Part shown: piece by piece, positions 8,160-16,544 of the stretch
How positions within the stretch are numbered: the first letter of the stretch is position 1
Layout of the letters: each line of letters opens with the position of its first letter
Assembly: GCF_000430585.1 (NCBI RefSeq)
Contig: NZ_AUMH01000006.1
Coordinates: 62,001 to 126,000, forward strand
Direction: 5' to 3'
Source of the DNA: Alicyclobacillus herbarius DSM 13609
GTDB lineage: Bacteria > Bacillota > Bacilli > Alicyclobacillales > Alicyclobacillaceae
DNA length: 64,000 nucleotides
Notes under the pieces: model-generated
Databases searched by the model: none
What the model saw: the letters and a program-made list of their open reading frames with translations, nothing else
What the model was told of the DNA's origin: nothing
Translations under genes and position numbers: made by a program

Positions 8160-8662
8160 CCTTTCTGTATGGCCGCATCGAAATTCCCGAGCGGCGGTAA
8201 ATTGGCCCACATGATGAGGGCGTCCTCGTGGTTGTCGGTGTAATACCCTTTGCGCACGCCCACCCCATGAAAGCCAAACTTCTTGTACAGGTTTTGCGCG
8301 ATCTCGTTCGATACCCGGACCTCCAGGGTCATGCGCAAGATCCCATTGGCGGCACAGATGGTCATCAGTGCCCGGAGCAGCGCTTCGCCCAAATGGCGGC
8401 CACGGTAGTCCGGATCGACCGCAATATTGGTGACGTGTCCTTCGTCGACCACGAGCCAGACACCGGCATAACCGACGACGATGCCGTCCCGCTCGGCCAC
8501 GATGTAGCGGGCAAACTGGTTATCCAACAGTTCGGCCAGGAAAGCTTGGCGTGACCAAGGGCTGGTAAACGAGCGCTGCTCCACCCGCATCACCTGATTC
8601 AGGTCGCGCACCGTCATTGATCTCAGGTGAAACTCGCCCGCATCCCACTCATAGCTGGCCAT
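8156..8662 (-). CDS. rimI: ribosomal-protein-alanine N-acetyltransferase RimI-like
   Basis: GNAT-fold acetyltransferase of about 168 residues. RimI acetylates the N-terminal alanine of ribosomal protein S18; other substrates are possible. Visible are the acceptor-side segment VEQRSFTSPWSRQAFL, the strand VVDEGHVTNIAVDPDYRGRHLGEALL with the acetyl-CoA loop (RGRHLG), and NEIAQNLYKKFGF near the end. Start ATG 8662 gives the normal family N-terminus; the frame open to 8806 is only antisense of tsaB. It overlaps tsaB by 14 bases and tsaD by 4. Confidence 0.93.
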   Translation of the reverse strand: MASYEWDAGEFHLRSMTVRDLNQVMRVEQRSFTSPWSRQAFLAELLDNQFARYIVAERDGIVVGYAGVWLVVDEGHVTNIAVDPDYRGRHLGEALLRALMTICAANGILRMTLEVRVSNEIAQNLYKKFGFHGVGVRKGYYTDNHEDALIMWANLPPLGNFDAAIQKG

Positions 8663-9431
8663 GGCCACGCGCTTTCGCCTCCTCCAGTTTGACCTCAGCT
8701 TCGACAGCCAAACCATACATCGGCTCAATCTCGTGCACCTCATCCCCGCTTCGCCACTGCCCATACCCTGCGGCCGCCAGGCGCAAGAGCGCGGTCCCCA
8801 GCCCACCCGCCGCGTCTCTGAGCGGAACGCGGACGTACGCCGGGGCCTGCATCAGGTCGGGCAACACGTGGTGCGATTCGCGAAAATCGTCGACGACCAG
8901 ACACTCGGGCTTTGAACCGCTGGCACCGGCCTCCGCATCGGCGACTGCCGTTTTCAAGCGATCCGCCCACTCGACGACCGGCTGCACCTGTTCTGCATAC
9001 AAAGCGGTCCACTTCCCGGCCTGCTTGGCGTACACAGCCCCAAACGCCCGCTTGCGCCGGGCATACAAGAGCGGCATCGCCAACCAGCAGGACGCCCCCA
9101 CGTCCGGACAAGCGGCCTCGGCCAGCGCCGCCAGAGTTGAAATCGTCCGCACCGGGATGTTGAGCGCCAGCGCCATGGCCTTCGCGGTGCTGACAGCCAG
9201 TCGAACCCCGGTATAAGAGCCGGGCCCCACGCCAACCGCGATGGCCTCGATGGCGCACGGCTTGACTCCCGCGTGCGTGCACACGTCCATGACCAAGGGC
9301 TGGAGCAGCCGGGAATGCCCCCGCGGCACCAAGGAGGTGGCGGTGGTCCAGACCTCCGCCTTACCGTCATCAATGCAGCCAAGCGCCACAGACAGCGCAT
9401 CGGTCGCGCTGTCCATCGTCAAAACAACCAT
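8649..9431 (-). CDS. tsaB: t6A biosynthesis protein TsaB
   Basis: Partner of TsaD and TsaE in tRNA A37 threonylcarbamoylation; it is a TsaD-like fold without catalysis. About 260 residues. Typical landmarks are VLTMDSATDALSVAL at the start, HSRLLQPLV, and GVGPGSYTGVRLAVSTAKAM. The C-terminal half is more variable and rather long here. ATG 9431 gives the usual N-terminus; GTG 9443 is also open and overlaps tsaE more. It overlaps the tsaE 3' end, consistent with one tightly packed operon. Confidence 0.93.
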   Translation of the reverse strand: MVVLTMDSATDALSVALGCIDDGKAEVWTTATSLVPRGHSRLLQPLVMDVCTHAGVKPCAIEAIAVGVGPGSYTGVRLAVSTAKAMALALNIPVRTISTLAALAEAACPDVGASCWLAMPLLYARRKRAFGAVYAKQAGKWTALYAEQVQPVVEWADRLKTAVADAEAGASGSKPECLVVDDFRESHHVLPDLMQAPAYVRVPLRDAAGGLGTALLRLAAAGYGQWRSGDEVHEIEPMYGLAVEAEVKLEEAKARGHGQL

Positions 9432-9919
9432 CGCTTCACCCACTCGTCCAATCTCTGCCAGCTCTTTGGCCCCAACGCGTGACAGCGAAACGTTCGCTCA
9501 TCAATGCGCGGCAGCGGTTGCGGCGAAATGTGCACCGCCAACGCGTCATCCAGTTCATCCATCACCGCCTGCGGCCACTCAATCAAGACGGCCGCGCGGC
9601 CCTCCAGGTAATCGTCAAATCCGATGGCCGCCAGTTCCTCATCGACCGGCGCGCCCTCCTCGTAGAGGCGATATAAATCCATATGCACAAACGGAATCCG
9701 GCCATCCTCATATTCGGCAATCAGGGTAAAGGTGGGGCTTGCCACCTCACTGCCAATGCCCAGCCCTTCAGCCACCCCTTTAGCAAACGTCGTCTTTCCC
9801 GCGCCGAGGTCCCCGGACAACAGGACCACGTCGCCCGGTTTGAGCAAGCGCCCTAAAATACCGCCTAACTTTTTCGTCTCTTCAGCAGACCGCGTGGTGA
9901 AGGACATCGCGTCGACCAT
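9419..9919 (-). CDS. tsaE: t6A biosynthesis ATPase TsaE
   Basis: Small P-loop ATPase that drives the TsaB-TsaD cycle in t6A formation. 166 residues, normal length. Walker A GDLGAGKTTFAKG at about 36-48, switch segment VASPTFTLIAEYEDG, and HMDLYRLYE. ATG 9919 has AAGGAG 6 bases upstream. It overlaps tsaB and follows thiL by 35 bases. Confidence 0.95.
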   Translation of the reverse strand: MVDAMSFTTRSAEETKKLGGILGRLLKPGDVVLLSGDLGAGKTTFAKGVAEGLGIGSEVASPTFTLIAEYEDGRIPFVHMDLYRLYEEGAPVDEELAAIGFDDYLEGRAAVLIEWPQAVMDELDDALAVHISPQPLPRIDERTFRCHALGPKSWQRLDEWVKRWLF

Positions 9920-9954
9920 GACCGGCTCCTTCCGCCAGATTGCCCGATGGAATC

Positions 9955-10971
9955 TTATCTAAAATGATTGTAGCCCCGCGGCTCCAATATGTCCAAACGC
10001 CCATCTGCCAACTCCACCACCACGCCGTCGCCCGCTTCCACGCGGCCGATTTGGCTTAACTTCACCCCACGTCCTTCCAGCTCAGCGAGGGCACGGGCGA
10101 ACGCCAAGGGCGGGGCCGTGCCCACCAGTTGGAAGTCCTCGCCGCCATACCACGCCCAATCCAGCGCCGGCACGCCCAACCGACGCGCGGCATTGACCAG
10201 ACTGGGGTGAAGCGGAACCTTGTCGGCCCGCACGCGCAAACGGACCTGACTCGCATCGGCAATCTCGTTTAATTCACTTGCCAGTCCGTCGCTGATGTCA
10301 TTGAGGGCATGCACGCCGCAGAGCCGCAGTACCTGCCCGGCCATTACCTGCGGCTGCGGTCGCCGGTGTGCCTGAATGAGGAACTGCGCCTCATCCGGGG
10401 CCAAGCCAGAGAGGTCGCTCTGGCGCTGCAGCACCGCCAATCCCGCTGCGGAGCTGCCCACCCAGCCGGTGACAAACACCACGTCCCCGGGCTGTGCCAA
10501 GCTGCGCAGTCGCGCGCCCCCGCTGGGCACGGTCCCCATGACCGTGCTCGTCAAGACCAACGGACCACTCGTTCCTACCGTATCCCCGCCCACGAGCGGA
10601 CAGGCGAAAGCTTGGCAAACCTCGGCCACGCCGTCATACAAGGCCGTCAGCTTTTCCACATCCCACGTCCCTTGTTTCGGGATGGCCAGGGCTAGCACAG
10701 CCCCCCGCGGCGTACCGCCCATGGCCGCGATATCGCTGATGGACACCGCCAAGGCCTTCCATCCCACATCCGCCGGCGTCATCGTCTCGTCGCGAAAGTG
10801 CACCCCCTCCACCAGCGTATCCGTGCTGACCAGCCACTCCTCTCCCCCCTCGCCGGCGAGCACCGCAGCGTCATCGCCAATCCCCGCCACAACGCCCTGG
10901 TTCACCGGCCGCAAGCGCTCGGCCAGGGTGCGGATCAACCGGAATTCGTCCAGAATCAAATTACCACTCAC
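9955..10971 (-). CDS. thiL: thiamine-monophosphate kinase
   Basis: ATP-dependent phosphorylation of thiamine monophosphate to the diphosphate cofactor. About 338 residues of the PurM-like fold. Motifs include GIGDDAAVL near residue 31, VSTDTLVEGVHF, SDIAAMGG and the C-terminal YGGEDFQLV. GTG 10971 has no strong ribosome site; TTG 10959 has an AGGTGAG 6 bases upstream and is a fair alternative. First gene of the tsa operon; its promoter should lie in the gap shared with the DedA gene. Confidence 0.95.
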   Translation of the reverse strand: MSGNLILDEFRLIRTLAERLRPVNQGVVAGIGDDAAVLAGEGGEEWLVSTDTLVEGVHFRDETMTPADVGWKALAVSISDIAAMGGTPRGAVLALAIPKQGTWDVEKLTALYDGVAEVCQAFACPLVGGDTVGTSGPLVLTSTVMGTVPSGGARLRSLAQPGDVVFVTGWVGSSAAGLAVLQRQSDLSGLAPDEAQFLIQAHRRPQPQVMAGQVLRLCGVHALNDISDGLASELNEIADASQVRLRVRADKVPLHPSLVNAARRLGVPALDWAWYGGEDFQLVGTAPPLAFARALAELEGRGVKLSQIGRVEAGDGVVVELADGRLDILEPRGYNHFR

Positions 10972-11179
10972 CTATCTGTTCGCCGCACAGGCGATTTTTC
11001 AATATACGCTCCGTTGTCTTCACTCTGTATCATAGCAGGTCTAGAGCCGCGCTTGGTGTACGCATGTTTACTGGACAACGTGCGTATGTATGGCAAGGGA
11101 CAACCAAGACAAACCAACACGCCGATTTGGCCTTTACGCCGATTGGCTTGACCACGTCAACCCGCGGGGAGTGACCGCT

Positions 11180-11779
11180 TTGCTCGCTTCGCTTAGCCAG
11201 CTGGTGGAGGGAATCTTTCGCATTGGTTACCCAGGCATCGTGATTGCGCTTATCATCGAAGGCCTCGGCCTGCCCTTTCCGGGCGACGCCGTGATGGCGT
11301 TTTACGGCTTTGCGGCCGCCAAAGGCAACTTCCGTCTCGACGGGGTCATTGTCTGCAGTCTGATTGGTTATCTCTTCGGGTGCACCATCGCCTACTTGGT
11401 CAGCCGGCGCATTGGCCGGGACGCGATTGACCGACTGGCGAACCTACGCTGGTTCAACTCGCGCAGCCTCCTGCGCACGTCGCGGCTGATTGACAGATAC
11501 GGTCCGCTACTCTTAATTCCGGGCCGTTTCCTTCCGGGTGTCCGGTCCGTCAGTCCCTATGTGGCTGGGATTGCGGGCATGGAACTGGAGCCGTTTCTGA
11601 TTTACACTGGCATTGGCGCCGCCCTGTGGTGCTCGGCTTGGGTCTGCGTCGGTTTCTGGTTTGGCGAACACCTGGACTGGATTTTGCACGTCGCCCAGTC
11701 GTCGCTCGCCTATCTGACGGGGGCAGTACTCGTCATCGGCATCGCGTACTGGCTGTGGCGTCGCCGTACGACGACATAA
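11180..11779 (+). CDS. DedA/VTT family membrane protein
   Basis: Polytopic inner-membrane protein. DedA proteins are proposed lipid flippases or transporters that support membrane potential and drug resistance. The signature EGLGLPFPGD lies in the first helix pair and GRFLPGVRSVSPYVAG in the middle, followed by 2-3 helices ending in a basic tail. TTG 11180 has GGGGAG 8 bases upstream and gives the usual ~200 residues. A longer version from ATG 11090 adds 30 residues but has no ribosome site. Transcribed away from thiL. Confidence 0.9.
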   Translation: MLASLSQLVEGIFRIGYPGIVIALIIEGLGLPFPGDAVMAFYGFAAAKGNFRLDGVIVCSLIGYLFGCTIAYLVSRRIGRDAIDRLANLRWFNSRSLLRTSRLIDRYGPLLLIPGRFLPGVRSVSPYVAGIAGMELEPFLIYTGIGAALWCSAWVCVGFWFGEHLDWILHVAQSSLAYLTGAVLVIGIAYWLWRRRTTT

Positions 11780-11871
11780 CCGCGCCACTGGAGCCGCACC
11801 ATCGTAGAGCCGCAGACGTGTTGGGCGCACCACGAACTCAGTGAAACTCGAGAGAGAAATGGTGACTCGAT

Positions 11872-12123
11872 ATGCCGCATCGAATCGAAGTCTGCATCGA
11901 AAACCTGGAATTGGGGTCGGATGGGATAATAGAACGCATCCGTGCCACCCACCCGGACGTTGTCGTCGATCACCTCTCTTGTACCGAACAATGTGAACTC
12001 TGCGCCCGGCAACCGTTCATCTGGCTGGACGACGAGCTGGTGTCTGCGCAGAGTGCCGACGATGTGTGGCAGGCGCTGCTCCACCGACTCAGGGCAGCGG
12101 CAACGGAATCACCCCCCAACTGA
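11872..12123 (+). CDS. DUF1450 (YuzB-like) protein
   Basis: 83 residues with a thioredoxin-like ferredoxin pattern: IEVCIENLELGSDGII at the start, then CTEQCELC around 37-44, and a short acidic/hydrophobic C-terminal helix (SADDVWQALLHRL). The four cysteines could bind a metal or Fe-S centre. The family is common in spore-forming Bacillota and has no assigned role. A GGTGA site lies 6 bases before the ATG. Confidence 0.8.
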   Translation: MPHRIEVCIENLELGSDGIIERIRATHPDVVVDHLSCTEQCELCARQPFIWLDDELVSAQSADDVWQALLHRLRAAATESPPN

Positions 12124-12206
12124 CCCTGCCCGCTTGTCCCCTCGATAAACCCCCACGTTGCATCTCCCTGATTGCGCGACGGAACGCGCAGAAGGGAGGA
12201 GCCAAA

Positions 12207-12431
12207 ATGGCCAACGTAAACCCACTTTCCTGCCGGTTGCAGATTCAGGTGCAGACCGGCACGATGGCGGACGGATCGCCCAAGCTCGGCACCTACAGCT
12301 TCGCGAACGTCTCGCCCCAGGCATCCGAGGACGATGTCCTGGCGGTCGGACAGGCGCTGGGCGCACTGTTTGCCGATCCGCTCGTGCAAGTCGTGCGGGT
12401 CGAGCAGGACGCGTTGTCGGCCAGCGCCTAA
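12207..12431 (+). CDS. DUF1659 domain protein
   Basis: 74 residues matching the DUF1659 pattern: QVQTGTMADGSPKLGTYSF, then NVSPQASEDDVLAVGQAL, and a final LVQVVRVEQDAL strand. Function is unknown. GGGAGGAG lies 6 bases before ATG 12207; the frame open from 12066 is not needed. The next gene is a DUF2922 protein 37 bases later, and the two families commonly travel as a pair. Confidence 0.85.
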   Translation: MANVNPLSCRLQIQVQTGTMADGSPKLGTYSFANVSPQASEDDVLAVGQALGALFADPLVQVVRVEQDALSASA

Positions 12432-12468
12432 CCGTCTTGAGGTCAATCTGAATCAGGGGTGATGGGAG

Positions 12469-12690
12469 ATGGACAAGAAGGTAGTCTTGCAGCTGTTGTT
12501 TCGAACCGACACGGATAAGACGGTGCGGATTACCATCCGCAACCCGAAGCAGCCGGTGGATGCCACGGCCGTGAACAACGCCTTAGACCAGGTGGTGCAG
12601 CACAGCGGGGTCTTCGCCTTCAGCCAAGGCAAGATTGTCGCCAAAGCCGGCGCCAACCTGATTGAGACGGACACCACGGCGGTTGTCTAA
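12469..12690 (+). CDS. DUF2922 domain protein
   Basis: 73 residues: KKVVLQLLFRTDTDKTVRI, then NPKQPVDATAVNNALDQVV, a Phe-rich turn, and the closing KIVAKAGANLIETDT. This is the complete DUF2922 pattern. Function is unknown. It follows the DUF1659 gene and is probably cotranscribed with it. A GC-rich hairpin follows. Confidence 0.85.
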   Translation: MDKKVVLQLLFRTDTDKTVRITIRNPKQPVDATAVNNALDQVVQHSGVFAFSQGKIVAKAGANLIETDTTAVV

Positions 12691-12740
12691 GACGGACAGA
12701 TGGCGGTAAGAATTCGCCCGCGGATGCCGCGGGAGTAAGC

Positions 12741-12784
12741 AGGGGCTGCCCCAAACGCGCGATTGCGCGAAAGGGGCAGCCCTT
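12741..12784 (+). terminator. hairpin after the DUF1659-DUF2922 pair
   Basis: AGGGGCTGCCCC and GGGGCAGCCCTT pair across a loop that holds a second small stem (CGCGCGATTGCGCG). The trailing run (TTGTTGGTTC) is a weak U-tract, so termination is likely but not certain. Confidence 0.6.
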
Positions 12785-12882
12785 GTTGGTTCTTCAACGC
12801 CTTTTTCGACCATACGATTTGAAATCTAGGCGTGTCCCACAATATCTAAGGAGCCATTCCTGTACCGAAGAGACGCTGAGTG

Positions 12883-14301
12883 TTACCAGGGATGGGTGTC
12901 ACAACCGTTCTGCACCGTAGAGCCCATACGCGGCCGGTAAAACAAGTAGTAGCAGATCATGATGAGGGCCATAATCGGCACGCCGGCGTAAATCGCGATG
13001 CGTTGGTCGGGAATGAAAATCAGGCTCACCGCGATAGCCAGGTTGAGCACCACACCGGCAATCGGCAAAACCGGATAAAACGGAGTCCGATACGCCAAGT
13101 CCCGCACGTCTCCGCCTTCACGCACATACTTCCTGCGAAAGCCAATCTGCGCCATACAGATAATCGCCCAGTCCACCACGGCGACCAATCCAATACCAGA
13201 TACAATCCACAGGTACAGCGTGTTCGGCGACACCTGATACAGCCAGAGGGACAGCGTGCCGATAATCAGGGTGGCCAGCACCGACCAGACCGGCACCTGC
13301 ACCCGGCTCAGGCGGGTCAAGAAACGGGGCGCCATGCCATCGAGGGCCATCGACCACAACAGGCGCGAGGACGCATACGTCCAAGACGATCCGGCCGACA
13401 ACGCGGACGTGATGACGATGATATCCATAATCATGCGCGCATAGGGAATCCCGGCCACCTGAAAGATGGTCGCGAACGGGCTGTCGTCCACGCCCGCCTT
13501 CTGCCAAGGAATGATGCCTACCAACACAATCATCGACAGCACATAGAAAAGAAGGGTGCGCACGCTCGTGCTCCGGATGGCCCTTGGCACAGAACGGGCC
13601 GGGTCTTTACTTTCACCCGCTGCAATACCGATAAGTTCCGTGCCGCTGTAGGCAAAGCAAACCGGCACCAGCGCCATGGCAACCGCGCCCAGGCCGTGTG
13701 GGAACAAGCCACCTTCCCCCAAATAGTTCCGTGCTCCAATCGGCGCGTGACCAGTCAAGCCGAAAATGGCCCCGATGCCGACGATACACGCCGCCACGAT
13801 ACCAATCACCTTGATGCTAGCAAACCAAAACTCGGATTCGCCATACACCCCGACACGGGTCACATTAAGGGCCAGATAGATGGCTGCAAAAAGCGCGTAC
13901 CACGCCCACAGCGGAACCCCCGGGAGGTACTGGTGAATGATAATGGTCGCGGCAATCCACTCGCCGCCAATCGTAAACGCACCGTTGAGCCAATAGAGCC
14001 AGGCGCTGAGATAGCCAATCGACGGACTGATAAATTCCTGCGCATACGTCTTGAACGATCCGGCCACCGGCATGGCGGTCGCGAGCTCGCCGAGGCACAT
14101 CATCACAATGGATACAATGATTCCACCGATAACGTAGGCGAGCACAGCACCACCCGGGCCAGCCTGATTGACGGTATACCCGGAGCTTAAAAACAGCCCC
14201 GTCCCAATGACACCGCCAATCGAAATCATAAACATATGACGACTGTGCATCCCTCGCTTCAATTGGGATTCCTTCTCCACAATGCGTTCCAGCTGCTGCA
14301 T
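12883..14301 (-). CDS. amino-acid permease, AAT/APC family (RocE/RocC-like)
   Basis: 472-residue secondary transporter with 12 predicted helices. The first-helix motif SIGGVIGTGLFLSSG and the amphipathic loop GESKDPARSVPRAI are typical of the arginine/lysine/GABA/proline permease group. The exact substrate is not readable, but control evidence is strong: a sigma-54 promoter and a pair of RocR-like sites lie directly upstream, beside rocR. Arginine, ornithine or proline is therefore likely. GGGAGGAAAA precedes ATG 14301. Confidence 0.9.
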   Translation of the reverse strand: MQQLERIVEKESQLKRGMHSRHMFMISIGGVIGTGLFLSSGYTVNQAGPGGAVLAYVIGGIIVSIVMMCLGELATAMPVAGSFKTYAQEFISPSIGYLSAWLYWLNGAFTIGGEWIAATIIIHQYLPGVPLWAWYALFAAIYLALNVTRVGVYGESEFWFASIKVIGIVAACIVGIGAIFGLTGHAPIGARNYLGEGGLFPHGLGAVAMALVPVCFAYSGTELIGIAAGESKDPARSVPRAIRSTSVRTLLFYVLSMIVLVGIIPWQKAGVDDSPFATIFQVAGIPYARMIMDIIVITSALSAGSSWTYASSRLLWSMALDGMAPRFLTRLSRVQVPVWSVLATLIIGTLSLWLYQVSPNTLYLWIVSGIGLVAVVDWAIICMAQIGFRRKYVREGGDVRDLAYRTPFYPVLPIAGVVLNLAIAVSLIFIPDQRIAIYAGVPIMALIMICYYLFYRPRMGSTVQNGCDTHPW

Positions 14302-14413
14302 ACAGACACTTTTCCTCCCTGGGATTTGGGACAGCGCTTACATGCCCCGTCGTTCTCTGTTGAATTTGATACCACGAATTCGACAAAACTTGCAATAGCA
14401 AATACTACTTAAT

Positions 14414-14430
14414 AGCAAATTTTGTTCCAA
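14414..14430 (-). promoter_or_regulatory. sigma-54 promoter of the permease gene
   Basis: On the minus strand TTGGAAC-N5-TTGCT has GG and GC separated by exactly 10 bases, the -24/-12 geometry. It lies 113 bases before the permease ATG. One base differs from the TTGGCAC consensus. Confidence 0.8.
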
Positions 14431-14540
14431 TCCTCCTGGGTAAACTCGGGAGATTTCATGTGACCTCCGGATCGCAACGTATCCGGGCGTCTTAGAAACT
14501 TTCACGGCCTTTGTTGATCGTAAGGTCATAGGTTGCAGAG

Positions 14541-14576
14541 CGCAAAACCCCGTTGCATCCGCAAACACTGTTTGCA
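14541..14576. promoter_or_regulatory. tandem RocR-type activator sites
   Basis: Two 17-base inverted repeats of form NGCAAA-N5-NTTGCN sit back to back: CGCAAA-ACCCC-GTTGCA at 14541-14557 and CGCAAA-CACTG-TTTGCA at 14560-14576. They are 111-146 bases upstream of the sigma-54 element of the permease, directly after the rocR stop codon. The second matches the site upstream of rocA. Binding by RocR is inferred. Confidence 0.75.
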
Positions 14577-14585
14577 TCCCGTCGT

Positions 14586-16208
14586 TCATGCCCGGTATTG
14601 TGCGGGGTCGATTTGCAGCTTCCGCAGCCAGTATTGCAGGTTCTGGCGGCTTAACCCTAACTCCCGCGCCGTGGCGGATACGTTCCCCCGATTGCGCAGC
14701 AGGGCCTCGGTCACCACCTGCCGCTGCATCGTCTGGACTTGCGCTTGCCAAGTTTGCGCCGTCACGTGATTTACAGTTTGATCCGCACCTCGCGTGGTTC
14801 CCCACCCCGCCCCGGCAGTCTGGGCATAGGGGGTCATTGGGTCGGCATTCGCGCGCGCCTCCGGCGATTCGGGTGTTTCCGGCGAATTCTCCAATTCGGT
14901 CCGCTCAGACCCACGCGTTGGTTCCACCATATCCTCCCCATCGTACAAGGCCTGCTCCAGCCTCCGACGCATATGCAGGGGCAAGTGCTGAAACCCAATC
15001 TCCCGTTCTTCCTGGACCAGATTCATCGCGCCTTCTATCGTGTGTTCCAGCTCTCGCACGTTGCCTGGCCAACTGTACGTTCGAAACGCCTGCAACAGAC
15101 GTGGTTCCACGTGTTCGACGTGAAGGCCGAAGCGCCTATTGTACTTTGCGATAAACGTCTCCACCAACTGTGAAATGTCCCCGTGGCGCTCGCGCAGCGG
15201 CGGTAAAAACAAGGTCACGACACTCAACCGGTAATAAAGGTCCTTGCGCAGGCGTCCGGCGCGGATGGCTTCCAGCGGATCCTCATTAATCGTAGCGAGG
15301 ATGCGCACATCGATGGGGCGGTCTTTCAACTCCCCCACGCGGCGGATGGTTCGTTCCTGCAGCGCGCGGAGGAGCTTCGCCTGCAGCTGGGGGCTCAAGG
15401 AGTTTAGTTCGTCGAGCAGCAAGGTGCCCCCGTCGGCCTGTTCAAGCAGGCCCGGGCGGTTAATCGCTCCCGTAAACGCGCCGCGCGCCGTGCCAAACAA
15501 AAGCCCCTCCATCAACGCCTCGGGCAGAGCGGCACAGTTTTGCGAGACGAACGGGCCCGAGGCGCGTTGACTCGCGGCATGCAGGCTCTGGGCAAACAGT
15601 TCCTTGCCCGTACCGGTTTCACCGACAATCAACACGGAGGAGTCTGTCCGTGCCGCCCGCCGCGCCTGATCCAGCACCTCTTGCATGGATGGACTGGATG
15701 CGACAATCTTGTCGAACGTATAACGGACTCCGGATTGGGTCAGGAGGTTTTTCTGCAGGTGCTCGACACGCGTCACGTCGCGAGCAATCTCGACCGCGCC
15801 GAGCACATGGTTATCCACAAGAATCGGATAGGTCCGGTTGACGGTCGTAATGGCCATCCCGCGACTGTTGAAATAGGTCTGCTTGACGTTTTCATGGGCA
15901 CGGCGTAGACGAATGGCCTGTAACAGGGTGCTGCCCGCCGCATCCGGAAACGTGAACACGTCTTCGATACTGCGCCCGAGTACGTCTTCCGGTCGCATAG
16001 CTTCGATGTCGGCCATCTTCTTGTTGTAATAGATGGTGACACCCGTCGCGTCGACCACGTGCACGCCTTCCTCCAGCCCATCGAAAACCGCCTCAAGCAA
16101 CCGCAGACGGTTTTCCAGGTCCTCGGACGACTTGCCTGGATGGTCTGAGTGGCTTGGCCGCCCGCCGAGTAAATTCCCCGCGCGATTCGACACCCGACGT
16201 TCCGACAC
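14586..16208 (-). CDS. rocR: sigma-54-dependent activator of arginine catabolism, RocR-like
   Basis: 540 residues in the order PAS sensor (about 40-150), AAA+ ATPase (about 165-400), Ser/Glu/Thr-rich linker, Fis-type helix-turn-helix (about 495-530, NVSATARELGLSRQNLQYWL). Walker A GETGTGKE at 196-203, sigma-54 contact loop GAFTGA at 243-248, Walker B GGTLLLDE at about 260. The PAS region has the RocR-like YFNSRGMAITTVNRTYPI. RocR senses ornithine or citrulline and activates roc promoters. GTG 16208 has GGGAGGGA upstream. The flanking permease and rocA promoters are both sigma-54 type, which supports the role. Confidence 0.92.
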   Translation of the reverse strand: MSERRVSNRAGNLLGGRPSHSDHPGKSSEDLENRLRLLEAVFDGLEEGVHVVDATGVTIYYNKKMADIEAMRPEDVLGRSIEDVFTFPDAAGSTLLQAIRLRRAHENVKQTYFNSRGMAITTVNRTYPILVDNHVLGAVEIARDVTRVEHLQKNLLTQSGVRYTFDKIVASSPSMQEVLDQARRAARTDSSVLIVGETGTGKELFAQSLHAASQRASGPFVSQNCAALPEALMEGLLFGTARGAFTGAINRPGLLEQADGGTLLLDELNSLSPQLQAKLLRALQERTIRRVGELKDRPIDVRILATINEDPLEAIRAGRLRKDLYYRLSVVTLFLPPLRERHGDISQLVETFIAKYNRRFGLHVEHVEPRLLQAFRTYSWPGNVRELEHTIEGAMNLVQEEREIGFQHLPLHMRRRLEQALYDGEDMVEPTRGSERTELENSPETPESPEARANADPMTPYAQTAGAGWGTTRGADQTVNHVTAQTWQAQVQTMQRQVVTEALLRNRGNVSATARELGLSRQNLQYWLRKLQIDPAQYRA

Positions 16209-16316
16209 GTTTCTCCCTCCCGTCGATCCCGTTCGTCAGGGCGGATCTGACCACGTGCCTGAAATCGATTCCGATTGCCACAAATCCCCTCGTCAGACGA
16301 CTTGCCGCGTCTTGAC

Positions 16317-16341
16317 AGGAATCGTGCACAGGAATCGTGCA
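16317..16341. repeat. direct repeat in rocR-rocA intergenic region
   Basis: AGGAATCGTGCA occurs twice, at 16317-16328 and 16330-16341, 13 bases apart. The core ATCGTGCA occurs a third time at 16384-16391, where it enters the RocR-type inverted repeat. It may be a regulator site near the rocR promoter. Confidence 0.4.
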
Positions 16342-16387
16342 GAGGTGGCCCTGACGCACTTCTAGCGTACGGGGAACGGGCGGATCG

Positions 16388-16404
16388 TGCAAATAGATTT
16401 TGCA
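16388..16404. promoter_or_regulatory. RocR-type activator site upstream of rocA
   Basis: TGCAAA-TAGAT-TTTGCA is a perfect inverted repeat with a 5-base centre. It lies 61 bases upstream of the sigma-54 element of rocA and has the same form as the two sites at 14541-14576. Confidence 0.75.
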
Positions 16405-16464
16405 TACCAGGTTCGCTCGCCGTAGTCGAAGGCAGGAATTCCTCGCCAAATCCCGAATTCCAAG

Positions 16465-16481
16465 TTGGCACGGTTTTTGCT
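16465..16481 (+). promoter_or_regulatory. sigma-54 promoter of the roc operon
   Basis: TTGGCAC-GGTTT-TTGCT matches the sigma-54 consensus, with GG and GC 10 bases apart. It lies 64 bases before the rocA start. Confidence 0.92.
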
Positions 16482-16544
16482 TTGTAATTCCGAAGGGGCA
16501 GCGTTCCCCGCCTGTGCCCTGTCTCGAGGAAGGAGGACTTTTTC

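Noticed and set aside
12880-14190. 436-residue open frame on the plus strand
   Set aside because: It is exactly antisense to the APC permease, rich in His/Arg/Gln, and matches no protein pattern; a shadow of biased codon use.
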